Assembly: GCA_017540505.1 (NCBI GenBank)
Contig: JAFYAW010000027.1
Coordinates: 1 to 34,648, forward strand
Direction: 5' to 3'
Origin: Bacteroidales bacterium
Lineage (GTDB): Bacteria > Bacteroidota > Bacteroidia > Bacteroidales > WCHB1-69
DNA: 34,648 nt
Position 1 is the stretch's first letter. Each line of letters opens with the position of its first letter. This document shows, in pieces, positions 8,089 to 15,999 of the stretch. Made by a program: the position numbers and the translations under genes. Below the pieces are notes generated by a model that did no database searches, was not told the origin of the DNA, and saw nothing but the letters and a program-made list of their open reading frames with translations.

Positions 8089-9333
8089 TTGGAATTATCA
8101 CAGCAGAAAACGGCCGGCTTCATTGCGTTGCGATATGTTTTCTCGAAGAAGAAACACAATATCATCAACGTCATTTCCCTTGTTTCCATGCTCGGCATCA
8201 TGGTCAGCAGCGCGGCGCTCGTCGTGGTGCTGTCGGTGTTTAACGGCATGGAGGAGATGATCGGCGGCTGGTTCAACTCCTTCAATCCGGATTTCAAGAT
8301 CACGCTGGTGGAGGGCAAATCCTTTCCGGTGGACTCGTTCCCAATGGATGCCCTGCGCCGGATGCCCGAAGTGGAGGCGGTGGATGAGGTGGTCAGCGAC
8401 ATGGCCCTCATCACCTATAATGATCGGCAGGAACTGCTGACCATCAAGGGTGTTGGGGACGATTATGTGTCAAGAAACCGGTTGGACGAGATTCTCATAG
8501 ATGGCAAATTTGACTTGTGGCAGGGCGAGCAGCCCTGTGTGGTGGCGGGTGCCGTCGCTGCCGGCAAGCTCCAGATCAACCTGCTCAACTACGAGCTGAT
8601 GAAGACTTATTATCCCAAACGGACGAAAAAGAACCTGGCGCAGGCGGCGGATGCCTTCAACACGCGCTACCTGTTCCCCACCGGTGTCTTCATGTCGAAC
8701 ACAAACTATGACGATGATGTCATCTTCTGCCCGATAGCCTTTGCCCGCGACCTGATGCACTACGAGGGTGAGGTCACCTCTGTGGAGGTCAAGCTCCGCC
8801 CGTCGGTCCATTATGCGAAATGTCAGAAGGAGGTGGAGAAAGTTGTGGGGGACCGGTTCAAGGTGCAGAACAAGTACCAGCAGGAGGCCTCTCTCTTCAA
8901 GACAATGCAGTCTGAGAAACTCATCATATACATAATTCTCGCCTTCATACTCTTAGTGGCCGCCTTCAATATCATCGGTTCGTTAGGTATGCTGATGTTG
9001 GAGAAGAAGGACGATATGGCGGTGCTGCGTCATCTGGGTGCCGGCGAATCGTTGATCCGGCGCGTGTTCCTGTATGAGGGCGTGGCCGTCTCGTTCGTGG
9101 GCGGACTGCTGGGTGTTCTGCTTGGCGTGGTGATCTGCCTGATACAGCAGATTTTCCATGTGGTGAAAATCGGTGACGGCAGCACCGGCTACATCATCCC
9201 CTATTATCCTGTGCATATCCGTGTTACAGATCTCCTCCTTGTGCTGCTTACAATCTTGATTGTGAGCCTGCTCACCTCATTCCTGCCAGCCAGAAAATTG
9301 AAACAAGCCACCTCAAATCCCTATATGTCATGA
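8089..9333 (+). CDS. LolC/LolE-family ABC transporter permease (FtsX-like)
   Basis: 414 residues. The protein has the LolC/E-MacB topology: one N-terminal membrane helix (about 27-50), a large periplasmic domain, then three helices (about 278-305, 325-355, 380-405). The FIALRYVFSKKKHNIINVISLVSMLGI start and the VLRHLGAGESLIRRVFLYEG loop are typical. LolCDE releases lipoproteins from the inner membrane; the partner ATPase LolD is not in this window. Translation must begin at the TTG at 8089, because the first in-frame ATG falls inside the first membrane helix. The gene begins 2 bp after rbfA and overlaps porZ by 4 bp, suggesting translational coupling. Confidence 0.9.
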   Translation: MELSQQKTAGFIALRYVFSKKKHNIINVISLVSMLGIMVSSAALVVVLSVFNGMEEMIGGWFNSFNPDFKITLVEGKSFPVDSFPMDALRRMPEVEAVDEVVSDMALITYNDRQELLTIKGVGDDYVSRNRLDEILIDGKFDLWQGEQPCVVAGAVAAGKLQINLLNYELMKTYYPKRTKKNLAQAADAFNTRYLFPTGVFMSNTNYDDDVIFCPIAFARDLMHYEGEVTSVEVKLRPSVHYAKCQKEVEKVVGDRFKVQNKYQQEASLFKTMQSEKLIIYIILAFILLVAAFNIIGSLGMLMLEKKDDMAVLRHLGAGESLIRRVFLYEGVAVSFVGGLLGVLLGVVICLIQQIFHVVKIGDGSTGYIIPYYPVHIRVTDLLLVLLTILIVSLLTSFLPARKLKQATSNPYMS

Positions 9334-11690
9334 AGAAACTGCTCTTTATAATCCTTTGTTTGGGCCTGCTGTTGCCATCGTTCGGCCAGATTTCGGTCGG
9401 GCGGTTCCGCAGCCACATCCCGATGCATGCCTTCCATTCCGTGGCGGTGGCCCCGGATTATGCGTATGCCGCCACCACCAACGGCATGATGCTGCTGGAT
9501 TTGTCCACGATGGATGACAAGAAACCCGACCTGCAGTCATGGACCAAAGTGGACGGCCTGTCTGACATTGACATTATCAAAATCTATTATGACGAACTCC
9601 ATAAATGCCTGCTCGTCTGCTATCGTAACGGGAATCTGGATTTGATTAAAGAGGATATCTTGTATAATTTAAGTGACATCAAAAATAAAACCATCAGCGG
9701 TTCCAAACAACCCTCCCATATCCGTGTGTTGGGCGACATTGCCTATATAACCTACCCGTTCGGGGTGGTGTTGCTCGACTTGAACGATCTTCTCGTGTTG
9801 GATACGTGGTTTACCAAGCGGGACGGTCGGCAGTATAGTGTGACGGATTTTACAAAAACGGATAACGAATTCTATATCAGTACCTCTAATGGTTTGTTTC
9901 ATATCCGTGCCAATCATCCCAATCCGGCCAATTTCATGGAGTGGGTTCAGGATGAGGCGGCTGGAGATACGGAATACGACCACATAGTTTTCTTCGGCGG
10001 AAAGCTCTTCGCCAACAAGAACACCAACAACCCCACTTCCGACAACCCTGTCCCTGACACGCTTTTTGTGCAGGAGGGGACACAGTGGATTCCTACGGAC
10101 TATGTGCCGTATGACCTGCGTTCCCTTACGGCTGCAAACGGCCATTTGCTGATCGGCAATTGGGATCATATTGATATGCTGGATGATAACTTGAATCTGG
10201 AGAAAACCTATCACTGGTATCAGTCTTACGCATATCCTGACAATCAGGAATCGGTTTTGCGGGGGGATTATCTATGGGTGGCCGATAACCGGTATGGGCT
10301 TGTCCGTATCCAGAAGGAAGATGAGGGCCACAAAATCTTCACGGAGAGTGGTCCGTATGCGAGCAGCGTGGAGGGCGTCAGTTGCGAGAAGGGTGTGGTG
10401 GCGGTGGTGCCCGGTTCGCGCAAGGGGCCGGCGTATATTCAGGGGTTCCAGTATCCGTCTGTCAGCTGGTTCGTTAACCAGAAGTGGGATTATGCCACTG
10501 GCTTCCGCGATTATGATCCGTTGCATACCACCTTTGACCTTACGAATGTGGTCATCAATCCCAATAACGAATCGGAATGTTACGTGGCATCGTGGGGCAA
10601 CGGCCTCTTCCGCTGCGTGAACCATGAAATCGTGGCGCATTACACCCCGCAAAACAGCATCCTCGATTCCACCGCCTACGGTTGGGTGTTCGTGTCGGGG
10701 TTGGCATACGACAAGCATGGCAATATCTGGATGACGAACAGCCAGTGCGACAATATGCTGAAGATGATGGAGCCTGACGGCACGTGGCACGAGTACAACA
10801 TCACACAAGGGGTGCTCACGGCTTCCCCCGCTGGCGTGGTGGCCGAAAACCTGCTGATTGATTCCCGTGGGTACAAGTGGGTCAATTTCCCCCGCGACGA
10901 CAATGTCAACCGCTACCATCTGGTGGCCTTTACGGAAAGCGGCACCTACGACAATCCTGGGGACGACAAGTTCGTGCGTATCAACATGAATGCCGCCTCC
11001 GAAGTCAACTCCACCAATGTCTTTTGCGTGGCGGAGGATCTGGACGGTGAGATTTGGATTGGTACGGACAAGGGCATCAAGGTGATCTATTATCCCGATA
11101 AGGTCTTCGATGGCAACGTCTATCCCAAAAACATCCTTTTGGAACAGGATGGATACACGTCTGTACTGTTTGAGTTTGAGGAGATTACTGCCATTGCAGT
11201 GGATGGCGCGAACCGCAAGTGGGTAGGCACGAGCAAAGGTGGCGTTTTCCTGATCAGTGAGGACGGCACCGAGGAGCTGCTTCATTTCACGGCAGAAGAC
11301 CACCCGCTGTTTTCCAATCAGATTTCCACTATTGGCATTGATCCTTTGAGTGGGGAGGTCTTCTTCGGAAGCACAAAAGGTCTGGTCAGCTATCGTGGGG
11401 CGGCCACGCACGGCTCCGAGGATTACAGCGATTTGCTGGTTTTCCCCAATCCGGTACGGCACGGCTATACCGGTCCGGTGGCAGTAAAGGGGTTGAAAAG
11501 CAATTCGTTGTGTAAGATAACTGACTCGGCTGGACGGTTGGTGTGGCAGGGCTACAGCAACGGCGGCGAGCTGGTGTGGAATTGCTTGGACCATTTCGGC
11601 AGACGTCCGGCCACGGGAGTCTATTATGTGATGGCCTCCGATGAGAACGGCAAGGAGAAGATCGTCTCTAAATTTCTCTTTGTGCATTAG
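9330..11690 (+). CDS. porZ: Type IX secretion system protein PorZ
   Basis: 786 residues with a signal peptide (about 1-19, LLLPSFG-QI). The body is a long run of two-component-regulator-type propeller blades (DYAYAATTNGMMLLD, DGEIWIGTDKGI, NRKWVGTSKGGVFLI, GEVFFGSTKGLV). The last 80 residues form a type A C-terminal domain (VFPNPV, ITDSAGRLVWQ, GVYYV, KIVSKFLF). Two propellers plus a CTD and this length match PorZ (about 776 residues in Porphyromonas gingivalis), a surface part of the T9SS attachment complex that works with the sortase PorU. The start overlaps the permease stop by 4 bp, and recO follows after 13 bp. Another propeller protein of the same layout cannot be fully excluded. Confidence 0.85.
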   Translation: MKKLLFIILCLGLLLPSFGQISVGRFRSHIPMHAFHSVAVAPDYAYAATTNGMMLLDLSTMDDKKPDLQSWTKVDGLSDIDIIKIYYDELHKCLLVCYRNGNLDLIKEDILYNLSDIKNKTISGSKQPSHIRVLGDIAYITYPFGVVLLDLNDLLVLDTWFTKRDGRQYSVTDFTKTDNEFYISTSNGLFHIRANHPNPANFMEWVQDEAAGDTEYDHIVFFGGKLFANKNTNNPTSDNPVPDTLFVQEGTQWIPTDYVPYDLRSLTAANGHLLIGNWDHIDMLDDNLNLEKTYHWYQSYAYPDNQESVLRGDYLWVADNRYGLVRIQKEDEGHKIFTESGPYASSVEGVSCEKGVVAVVPGSRKGPAYIQGFQYPSVSWFVNQKWDYATGFRDYDPLHTTFDLTNVVINPNNESECYVASWGNGLFRCVNHEIVAHYTPQNSILDSTAYGWVFVSGLAYDKHGNIWMTNSQCDNMLKMMEPDGTWHEYNITQGVLTASPAGVVAENLLIDSRGYKWVNFPRDDNVNRYHLVAFTESGTYDNPGDDKFVRINMNAASEVNSTNVFCVAEDLDGEIWIGTDKGIKVIYYPDKVFDGNVYPKNILLEQDGYTSVLFEFEEITAIAVDGANRKWVGTSKGGVFLISEDGTEELLHFTAEDHPLFSNQISTIGIDPLSGEVFFGSTKGLVSYRGAATHGSEDYSDLLVFPNPVRHGYTGPVAVKGLKSNSLCKITDSAGRLVWQGYSNGGELVWNCLDHFGRRPATGVYYVMASDENGKEKIVSKFLFVH

Positions 11691-11703
11691 AACAGAACGT
11701 GTT

Positions 11704-12417
11704 ATGCTGATTAACACCAAGGGTATAATCCTACATTCGACGAAATATTCCGACACCTCGTTAGTGGTAAAAATCTATACGGAGGCGCGCGGTACGCAGT
11801 CGTTCATCGTGAAAGGGGTTTTCGGGAAGAAGGGCAAGTTGCGCCCCGCACTCTTCGCCTCATTGGCATTGGTGAATCTTACGTTCGATGACAATCCGCG
11901 CCATAATCTGAAATACATCCGCGAGATGTCTCTTCAGCACACGCCCTCGGACCTCTCTTTTGATCCGGTGCGCAGCTCTATCTTGATGTTTTACAATGAG
12001 TTGTTGTATAAACTGCTACCTGAAGCGGGGGAGGATGTTGTGCTGTTCCATTTTTTGGAGCAGGAGATAACGGATGTGGCCGGGGTGGGGGAGCTGTTCC
12101 CCGATCGGCCGTTGCGCTTCATGATACGGCTGAGTGTGGTGCTGGGCTTTTTCCCGGAAAACAATTATTCGGAAAGGGAGTGCCATTTCTCCTTGGCGGA
12201 AGGCCGTTTCCAGTCCTATTATGTGGACGAGCGCAATGATCTTCCGGAGGATGAGAGCCGCTATCTGTCGCAGCTGATATGTGATGATGGGTTGGTGAGG
12301 GCGGACCGAACCCTGCGGAACAGTTTGCTCCGTTATCTTATACAATATTATATAATACACAACGAGCAGATCAGGACCATCGAGTCGGTGGATGTGCTGG
12401 CTGCTGTTTTGCATTAG
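11704..12417 (+). CDS. recO: DNA repair protein RecO
   Basis: 237 residues. RecO loads RecA at SSB-coated single-stranded gaps together with RecR (family knowledge). The N-terminal OB-fold is recognised from INTKGIILHSTKYSDTSLVVKIYTEARGTQSFIVKGV, followed by KLRPALFASLALVNL; the rest is helical, ending near IQYYIIHNEQIRTIESVDVL. The frame is open 21 codons further upstream, but that part overlaps the end of porZ, and the ATG at 11704 gives the family's standard start. Last gene of the run that begins with DUF853. Confidence 0.92.
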   Translation: MLINTKGIILHSTKYSDTSLVVKIYTEARGTQSFIVKGVFGKKGKLRPALFASLALVNLTFDDNPRHNLKYIREMSLQHTPSDLSFDPVRSSILMFYNELLYKLLPEAGEDVVLFHFLEQEITDVAGVGELFPDRPLRFMIRLSVVLGFFPENNYSERECHFSLAEGRFQSYYVDERNDLPEDESRYLSQLICDDGLVRADRTLRNSLLRYLIQYYIIHNEQIRTIESVDVLAAVLH

Positions 12418-12436
12418 GATTAATCGAATTTATTCG

Positions 12437-12444
12437 TATTTTTG
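12437..12444 (+). promoter_or_regulatory. -7 element TATTTTTG of obg
   Basis: TATTTTTGCGCC begins 29 bp before the obg ATG, just after the recO stop, so obg probably starts a new transcript. Confidence 0.7.
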
Positions 12445-12465
12445 CGCCGGTAAAAACAAAAGGAA

Positions 12466-13485
12466 ATGGGCGAAGAACAATTTATCGATTATGTGAAGAT
12501 TTTCTGCCGTTCGGGCAATGGTGGGTCGGGATCGGCGCATCTGGCGCATACGGCGCGTAACCCGAAGGCCGGTCCTGACGGCGGTGATGGTGGCAAGGGT
12601 GGCAGTGTCATCCTGAAGGCCAATCGTAACCTGTGGACGCTGCTGCATCTGCGCTACACCAAGCACATCTTCGCTGAGAACGGCGGGAATGGGCAGAAGA
12701 ACAAATGCTTCGGCAAGAATGGGGAGAATGCGTATATTGAGGTGCCTTTGGGTACGGTGGTGCGGATGGTTGACACCGACGAGTTTGTCGGGGAGGTGCT
12801 GGAAGATGGCGAGGAACTGGTAGTGATGAAAGGCGGACGAGGAGGCCTCGGCAATGTGCACTTCAAAAGCCCCACCATGCAGACACCGCGTTTCGCACAG
12901 CCGGGAGAAGAAGGAACGGAAGGTTGGATTAGTTTGGAACTCAAGGTGTTGGCAGATGTTGGCCTCGTAGGCTTCCCGAATGCCGGCAAGTCCACACTGA
13001 TCAGCCAATTGTCAAACGCGAAACCTAAAATCGCCAACTATCCCTTCACCACGCTCACACCCAATCTCGGCATGGTGGCTTACCGCGATTTCCAGTCGTT
13101 CGTCATTGCTGATATTCCTGGCATTATCGAAGGAGCCTCCGAGGGTAAGGGCATCGGTCTGCGTTTCTTGCGCCATATCGAACGCAACTCGGTGCTGCTT
13201 TATATGATTCCGGTGGTCTCGGAGGAGGGGCTTCGCACGGCGGATGAGATTGTGCACGAGTGGAACATCCTCCGCCACGAGCTCGAGGCATATAATGATG
13301 AGTTGCTGGACAAACGCTATCTTGTCGCCCTCACCAAATGTGACCTCACCACTCCCGAGGAGGTGGAGCGTCTTTTGGCAGAATTTCCGAAAAATATTCC
13401 CGTTATGAACATTTCATCCTTAACAAATCTGCACCTTACGGAGCTCAAAGATTGCCTTTGGGCGCTTTTGACTTCAGAGGATTGA
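12466..13485 (+). CDS. obg: GTPase Obg/CgtA
   Basis: 339 residues. Obg acts in late 50S assembly and stress control. The glycine-rich Obg fold covers about 5-160 (GPDGGDGGKGGSV, GGRGGLGN). The GTPase domain has G1 GFPNAGKST (169-177), a switch region YPFTTLTPN, G3 DIPG (216-219), IEGASEGKGIGLRFLRHIER and G4 TKCD (290-293). There is no OCT domain, so the protein is shorter than Bacteroides homologues of about 390 residues; such short forms exist in the family. The A-rich leader AAACAAAAGGAAATG is typical for Bacteroidota starts. It has its own -7 element. Confidence 0.95.
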   Translation: MGEEQFIDYVKIFCRSGNGGSGSAHLAHTARNPKAGPDGGDGGKGGSVILKANRNLWTLLHLRYTKHIFAENGGNGQKNKCFGKNGENAYIEVPLGTVVRMVDTDEFVGEVLEDGEELVVMKGGRGGLGNVHFKSPTMQTPRFAQPGEEGTEGWISLELKVLADVGLVGFPNAGKSTLISQLSNAKPKIANYPFTTLTPNLGMVAYRDFQSFVIADIPGIIEGASEGKGIGLRFLRHIERNSVLLYMIPVVSEEGLRTADEIVHEWNILRHELEAYNDELLDKRYLVALTKCDLTTPEEVERLLAEFPKNIPVMNISSLTNLHLTELKDCLWALLTSED

Positions 13486-13556
13486 TTTTTATAATGTTGA
13501 TTGTCAGTAATATAACAAAAATTCAAATATTAAGGATAAAAAAAATACAAACGGAG

Positions 13557-13585
13557 TTGCCATATTGAAAAAAAGTGTATTTTTG
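13557..13585 (+). promoter_or_regulatory. Promoter of rpmG (TTG-N18-TATTTTTG)
   Basis: A TTG at 13557-13559 and TATTTTTG at 13578-13585 are 18 bp apart, close to the Bacteroidota -33/-7 arrangement. It is the only -7 element in the window for which a plausible -33 was found at the expected distance, fitting strong expression of ribosomal protein genes. Confidence 0.65.
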
Positions 13586-13621
13586 CGCCGTTAAAGAACG
13601 AAAGAAAAAGGAGATAGAAAA

Positions 13622-13810
13622 ATGGCAAAGAAAGTAAAAGAAGCTCGTCAACAGGTTATCCTGGAATGTACGGAACAAAAAGCAAGTGGCGTTTCGGGCA
13701 TGTCAAGATATATCACGACGAAGAACAGAAAGAACACGCCGGATAGATTGGAATTGATGAAATACAATCCGTATCTGAAGAAAATGACGTTACACAAAGA
13801 AGTTAAATAA
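13622..13810 (+). CDS. rpmG: 50S ribosomal protein bL33
   Basis: 62 residues. [47 protein letters not shown] and the conserved MTLHKE end identify bL33. Only one cysteine is present, so this is the zinc-free (C-) form. In many Bacteroidota the order is rpmB-rpmG-DUF4295-ftsY; here no room for rpmB exists between obg and rpmG. A GGAG stands 12 bases before the ATG; such Shine-Dalgarno-like sites are uncommon in this phylum. Confidence 0.95.
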   Translation: MAKKVKEARQQVILECTEQKASGVSGMSRYITTKNRKNTPDRLELMKYNPYLKKMTLHKEVK

Positions 13811-13825
13811 TAAAATCGTAGAGAG

Positions 13826-13981
13826 ATGGCAAAGAAGGTTGTTGCAACATTGAAAAGAGAAGGTGGCGTTACCTATACGCGCGTCGTGAGAATGGAACGC
13901 TCACCGAAGACGGGAGCTTACACCTTTAAAGAGGCTGTGATTGACTCCTCCACTGTAAAAGACTTTTTGGCTAAAAAGTAA
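13826..13981 (+). CDS. DUF4295 family protein, probable ribosomal protein bL38
   Basis: A 51-residue basic protein, MAKKVVATLKREGGVTYT at the start and STVKDFLAKK at the end, 15 bp after rpmG. The family DUF4295 is restricted to Bacteroidota and almost always lies between rpmG and ftsY. From memory, the Flavobacterium johnsoniae ribosome structure described a phylum-specific large-subunit protein, bL38, which I take to be this family. The family and position are clear; the bL38 name is from established knowledge and should be confirmed. Confidence 0.85.
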   Translation: MAKKVVATLKREGGVTYTRVVRMERSPKTGAYTFKEAVIDSSTVKDFLAKK

Positions 13982-14003
13982 TATTTTGTTTTCATGGTTG
14001 AAG

Positions 14004-14032
14004 AAAGGTGGCCCTCCCGGGCCGCCTTTTTT
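14004..14032 (+). terminator. Rho-independent terminator after the rpmG-DUF4295 pair
   Basis: An 11-bp stem (AAAGGTGGCCC at 14004-14014 with GGGCCGCCTTT at 14019-14029, one G-U pair) and a TCCC loop, followed by a T run. It ends the ribosomal protein transcript before the ftsY promoter. Confidence 0.85.
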
Positions 14033-14070
14033 CGTTTGGGGAAGTTGTGCCCGGATGTTGTTTTTTTCGC

Positions 14071-14078
14071 TATCTTTG
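14071..14078 (+). promoter_or_regulatory. -7 element TATCTTTG of ftsY
   Basis: TATCTTTGCACC matches TAnnTTTG, lies 50 bp before the ftsY ATG and downstream of the terminator at 14004-14032. Confidence 0.65.
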
Positions 14079-14128
14079 CACCTGATTTTTCCTCGCTCCG
14101 GCGGGCGTCATTTCTAAACTTTTCACGC

Positions 14129-15088
14129 ATGGGATTCTTTTCTATATTTTCAAAAGAGAAAAAACAGGAACTGGACGAAGGCCTCCAGAAATCCAAAGAG
14201 AGCTTTTTCGCCAAACTCGCCAAAACGGTGGTCGGCAAGTCCAAGGTGGACGACGATGTGCTGGACCGTCTGGAGGAGGTGCTGGTCACTTCCGATGTGG
14301 GTGTGGAGACCACGTTGCGCATCATCTCGCGCATTGAGAACCGTGTCTCCCGCGACAAGTACATCGGCACGGAGCAGCTCAATGTCATCCTGAAGGAGGA
14401 GATCGCCGGCCTGCTGTTGGAGAACGACATCGAGAAGGCCAATGATTTTGTAATCCCGAAGTTGGAAAGCCCGTACGTGGTGCTCGTGGTGGGCGTGAAC
14501 GGTGTGGGCAAAACCACCACCATCGGCAAGCTCGCCTACCAGTTCAAGAAAAAGGGCTATTCGGTCACGCTGGGTGCCGCCGACACCTTCCGCGCCGCCG
14601 CCATCGAACAGTTGGAGGCGTGGGCCAAACGCGCTGACGTGCCCATCATTACCCAGAAGATGGGTGCCGACCCGGCGGCGGTGGCCTACGACACCGTGGC
14701 GTCCGCCATCGCCCGCAAGAGCGATGTGGTCATCATCGATACGGCCGGTCGCCTGCACAACAAGACAAACCTGATGAACGAACTCATCAAGATCAAGAAC
14801 GTGATACGCAAGCTGGTGCCTGAAGGGCCGCATGAGGTGTTGCTGGTCCTCGACGGCTCCACCGGCCAGAACGCCTTTGAACAGGCCCGCCAGTTCTGCG
14901 CCGCCACGGAAGTCAATGCACTGGCCATCACCAAACTGGACGGCACTGCCAAGGGCGGCGTGGTCATCGGTATCTCCGACCAGTTCAAAATCCCCATCAA
15001 ATACATCGGCGTGGGCGAGAAGATCGACCAACTGCAGGTGTTCAACCGCGCCGAGTTTGTGGACTCCCTGTTCCCCGACAACTGGTAA
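14129..15088 (+). CDS. ftsY: Signal recognition particle receptor FtsY
   Basis: 319 residues, SRP-type GTPase receptor that brings ribosome-nascent chains to the Sec translocon. The NG domain is complete: four-helix N domain (about 20-110), G1 GVNGVGKTT (122-130), GAADTFRAAAIEQL (149-162), G3 DTAGR (204-208), G4 TKLD (268-271) and GVGEKIDQLQVFN near the end. The acidic A domain of Escherichia coli is absent, leaving a short MGFFSIFSKEKK start, as usual in Bacteroidota. The ATG at 14129 is chosen because the frame upstream to 13994 crosses the terminator and promoter. Confidence 0.95.
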   Translation: MGFFSIFSKEKKQELDEGLQKSKESFFAKLAKTVVGKSKVDDDVLDRLEEVLVTSDVGVETTLRIISRIENRVSRDKYIGTEQLNVILKEEIAGLLLENDIEKANDFVIPKLESPYVVLVVGVNGVGKTTTIGKLAYQFKKKGYSVTLGAADTFRAAAIEQLEAWAKRADVPIITQKMGADPAAVAYDTVASAIARKSDVVIIDTAGRLHNKTNLMNELIKIKNVIRKLVPEGPHEVLLVLDGSTGQNAFEQARQFCAATEVNALAITKLDGTAKGGVVIGISDQFKIPIKYIGVGEKIDQLQVFNRAEFVDSLFPDNW

Positions 15089-15123
15089 ACCACCATTTGA
15101 AAATACTTTAATATCCTGATACC

Positions 15124-15999
15124 TTGCAAGTTACTATCGACCACAATTCGGGATTCTGCTTCGGTGTGATTCATGCCATCCAAACGGCGGAGGAATACCT
15201 GTCGGAGCACGACACCCTCTATTGTCTGGGCGATATTGTACATAACAATGAGGAGGTGAAACGGCTCACAAACCTCGGCTTGCGGGTCATCCGCTATGAG
15301 CAGTTCCGCCAACTGCGCGACACCACGGTGCTGATTCGCGCCCACGGCGAGCCGCCGCAGACCTATCAGACGGCTAAGGAGAACAATATCACCCTCATAG
15401 ATGCCACTTGTCCGGTGGTGCTGAAACTGCAACAGCGCATCGCCGACTTCTATCGAAACCCTGAAAATGCGGATATACAAATTCTTATTTTCGGGAAGAA
15501 AGGCCATGCAGAGGTGGTGGGGCTGATGGGACAGGCCGACAACCGCGTAATCGTGATTTCTTCGTTAGAGGAAATTGACCGAATCGATTACCAGCGTCCG
15601 GCCATGCTCTATTCTCAGACGACACAAGGCCTTGAGCCGTATTATCAGCTAATTGGGCTGATCAAGGAACGCTATGAGGCCGTCGGACATGGCGACATGT
15701 TCCATTATGCTGACACGATTTGCCGGAAAGTGGCCAACCGTACGGATGAAATCGCCGCCTTCGCCCGTCAGCACGACGCTGTCCTCTTCGTGTCGGGTGA
15801 ACAGAGCTCCAACGGTCTCTATCTGTTCGACATCTGTAAAAAAAACAATCCAAACAGCTATATGGTTTCCCATGCCGGCCAGATTGGCGCCCTGAACTTG
15901 ACAGGCTACCAGTCGGTGGGCATCTGTGGTGCCACCTCCACGCCCATGTGGCTGATGGAGGAGTGTAAAAATTTGATTATCAATAAACAACAAAACAAT
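15124..15999 (+). CDS. ispH: 4-Hydroxy-3-methylbut-2-enyl diphosphate reductase (IspH), no stop before purH
   Basis: 292 codons, the last step of the MEP isoprenoid pathway. The three [4Fe-4S] ligands are in place: C12 (SGFCFGV), C96 (DATCPVV) and C200 (DTICRKV). AHGEPPQT and the end VGICGATSTPMWLMEE are family blocks, so the domain is complete. It starts with TTG at 15124; no in-frame ATG precedes the conserved start. No stop follows: the frame passes through an AT-rich stretch into the purH ATG at 16000, making an 803-codon frame 15124-17535. The linker looks like intergenic DNA and a TGA stands in the next frame, so a lost base, by mutation or assembly error, could explain it. Confidence 0.92.

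Noticed and set aside
10272-11756. 494-codon open frame on the minus strand
   Set aside because: It is the antisense shadow of porZ; the plus strand carries propeller motifs and a sorting domain, whereas this frame has no recognisable motif.
13994-14128. N-terminal extension of FtsY
   Set aside because: It would be translated through a terminator hairpin and the -7 element.
14150-15031. 293-codon open frame on the minus strand
   Set aside because: Antisense to ftsY, whose GTPase motifs are all on the plus strand; its His/Asp/Gly-rich composition is typical of shadow frames.
15089-15123. Possible riboswitch or leader before ispH-purH
   Set aside because: Only 35 bp separate ftsY from ispH, too short for a purine-sensing aptamer, and no hairpin is seen.
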